DNA of 22,819 nt from an uncultured Lachnospiraceae bacterium (lineage in GTDB: Bacteria > Bacillota > Clostridia > Lachnospirales > Lachnospiraceae), in NCBI GenBank assembly GCA_947591115.1, contig CANQCX010000005.1, positions 1-22,819 on the forward strand, in the 5' to 3' direction. Made by a program: the position numbers and the translations under genes. This document shows positions 21,716 through 22,819 of this stretch, piece after piece; position 1 is the stretch's first letter, and each line of letters opens with the position of its first letter. The notes beneath the pieces were generated by a model, which saw nothing but the letters and a program-made list of their open reading frames with translations, had not been told where the DNA came from and did not search any database.

Positions 21716-22819
21716 TTATTTTTTCTTTTTATAAATCACTGTTCCCGCTACTGCAATTACGATAACAGCCACTACTGCTATAAGGATATAAGGAACCGGA
21801 TTGGTTGATTTTTCCTCCTGTAGATCCTGCTGTGTATCATTTTGTACCTCATTTGTATTAGCAGGTTCTTCATAAGATACTTCATAATTTTCTGCATCCG
21901 TAACGACAATCCAGATATCTTTTCCTGTTTCAATTGTAATATCTGTCGTCTGAACGCCTCCTTCATTTCCGTTTACGATAACAGAATTTACCCAACCCGG
22001 AATTTCTTTTATAAGCCATCCGTTTTCGCCTTCTTCTAAAGGTTCTCCCGGCCATGTAGTAAAGACATTAGTTCCATCCGGCGCTGACCATGCCCACAAA
22101 CATGGTGCTTGCCAATCATCCGGTGCGATTACATGAACCGTTATATTTGGTATTTCTTCTTTCTCTGGATCTACATAACTAAATTCTGCCGCACCCTGCG
22201 CATCTACCGTAACCCAAACCTCAGATGCATCAATACTAATATCTTCTGTCTGAACGCCTCCTTCGTTCGCATTAACGATAATGGAATTTACCCATGTCGG
22301 AACTTTGCAGCTATACCATCCGTTTTCTTCTTCTTTCATGGAATTTCCCGGCCATGCCTCAAATGCATTTGTACCATCCGGTGCCGACCACGCCCACAAA
22401 CATGGACTTTTCCAGCTTTCGTCTACCTTTGCATGTACCTTAAATTTTTCCGTATATTCCGGAATTTCTCCTTCTGTTTTCTTATCGTATGAAACTTCTG
22501 TCGAATCTGCTGCAGTTACTGTAATCCAAGCATTGTTTCCGTCTAAAATCTGTTCTTCTGTCTGAATGCTTCCTTCATTCGCATTAACAATCACATGCTT
22601 GGTGGAACTTGGAATCCAGATATAATACCAGCCTTCATTTGCGGTATCTGCTTCTGCCTCTTCGCCCGGCCATGCTTCAAATGCATTATTTCCGTCATCA
22701 TCCCATGCCCATACACATGGATTTTTCCAATCCTCTGGTACATGAACATAAATAATCGTTTTATCATCCGCATTATCGGCAAAGATCATTTTTGGCATGA
22801 ATGAAATCATTAGAAAAAA
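21716..22819 (-). CDS. Surface starch-binding protein with three CBM26-like modules (5' partial)
   Basis: The frame stays open to the window edge, and the last visible residues (FFLMISFMPKMIFAD) look like the end of a signal peptide, so the true start lies beyond 22819. Positions below count from the ATG at 22810. Three tandem modules of about 91 residues (18-108, 122-212, 222-313) each carry W-x-x-PC-hydrophobic-WAW...NxF...WPG and a VNxNEGxxQT segment, the pattern of CBM26 starch-binding modules. An acidic linker, a membrane helix (341-360) and KKKK follow. No catalytic domain is visible, so it probably holds starch or maltodextrin at the cell surface for other enzymes and for the transporter encoded next. 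CBM26 versus the related CBM25 is judged from memory of the motif. Confidence 0.85.
   Translation of the reverse strand, partial: FFLMISFMPKMIFADNADDKTIIYVHVPEDWKNPCVWAWDDDGNNAFEAWPGEEAEADTANEGWYYIWIPSSTKHVIVNANEGSIQTEEQILDGNNAWITVTAADSTEVSYDKKTEGEIPEYTEKFKVHAKVDESWKSPCLWAWSAPDGTNAFEAWPGNSMKEEENGWYSCKVPTWVNSIIVNANEGGVQTEDISIDASEVWVTVDAQGAAEFSYVDPEKEEIPNITVHVIAPDDWQAPCLWAWSAPDGTNVFTTWPGEPLEEGENGWLIKEIPGWVNSVIVNGNEGGVQTTDITIETGKDIWIVVTDAENYEVSYEEPANTNEVQNDTQQDLQEEKSTNPVPYILIAVVAVIVIAVAGTVIYKKKK
21872..22759 (-). repeat. Three tandem coding repeats (CBM26-like modules)
   Basis: Modules lie at about 22759-22487, 22447-22175 and 22147-21872, with a period of about 300-312 bp. Modules two and three are nearly identical over PCLWAWSAPDGTN and VNSxIVNxNEGGVQT, and are similar at the DNA level too (for example CATGCCCACAAACATGG at 22088 with a close copy at 22388). 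Module one is more diverged (WAWDDDGNN). This suggests a recent duplication of the two membrane-proximal modules. Confidence 0.8.

Noticed and set aside
21872..22759. Repeated DNA at the right end considered as a CRISPR-like or non-coding repeat
   Set aside because: The period is about 300 bp, repeats are in frame and encode complete protein modules; no short palindromic repeats or spacers are present.

Overview
The window looks like a chromosomal segment of a low-to-middle GC Gram-positive bacterium (Bacillota, Clostridia, most likely a gut Lachnospiraceae). Reasons: a conserved yaaR-holB-ricT(yaaT)-yabB-rsmI block of the Bacillus/Clostridium type, lipoproteins with Gram-positive lipoboxes, strong AGGAGG-type ribosome binding sites, and a starch/maltodextrin operon with a CBM26-type surface protein typical of gut starch users. 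No identification by database search was possible.

Left part (1-11000). A DUF885 zinc-peptidase-like lipoprotein (+) runs convergently into, and overlaps by 22 bp, a long minus-strand gene series. In transcription order (right to left) this is: an AbiEi-like regulator and an AbiEii-like protein (10896-9356), an Orn/Lys/Arg decarboxylase (YaaO type), a guanylate-kinase-like protein, YaaR, HolB, RicT, a tRNA1(Val)-type N6-adenine methyltransferase, RsmI and a CapA-like phosphatase-fold protein. Spacings are short (down to overlaps), and one good internal promoter lies before the kinase gene. The set couples replication (clamp loader), regulation of RNA decay and sporulation (RicT), and modification of rRNA and tRNA. 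The kinase sits where Bacillus has tmk-yaaQ. The AbiE-like pair keeps the two-gene layout of type IV toxin-antitoxin systems, but the toxin homologue has lost its nucleotidyltransferase motifs.

Middle (11000-16000). A 170-aa unknown, probably DNA-binding protein is divergent from the AbiE-like pair. It has a textbook promoter in which a 9-bp direct repeat abuts both the -35 and the -10 hexamer, and the same repeat reappears downstream of the gene. Next come a membrane-anchored D-Ala-D-Ala carboxypeptidase (-), trmB (+), a lone 125-aa protein with a perfect consensus promoter, a strong terminator and a leader-like N-terminus (+), and an MFS efflux-type transporter (+) with a possible short leader ORF.

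Right part (15980-22819, visibly AT-richer). One minus-strand maltodextrin/starch operon, read right to left: a surface protein with three tandem CBM26-like starch-binding modules and a C-terminal membrane anchor (5' end outside the window), a solute-binding lipoprotein, MalF-type and MalG-type permeases, an intracellular GH13 neopullulanase/cyclomaltodextrinase, and a LacI-family regulator. Together they would bind starch at the cell surface, import maltodextrins, hydrolyse them in the cytoplasm, and control the locus. No transport ATPase is encoded here, so a shared MsmX-type ATPase from elsewhere is expected.

No tRNA, rRNA, CRISPR array, insertion sequence or riboswitch was recognised, and no gene-free stretch exceeds 300 bases.
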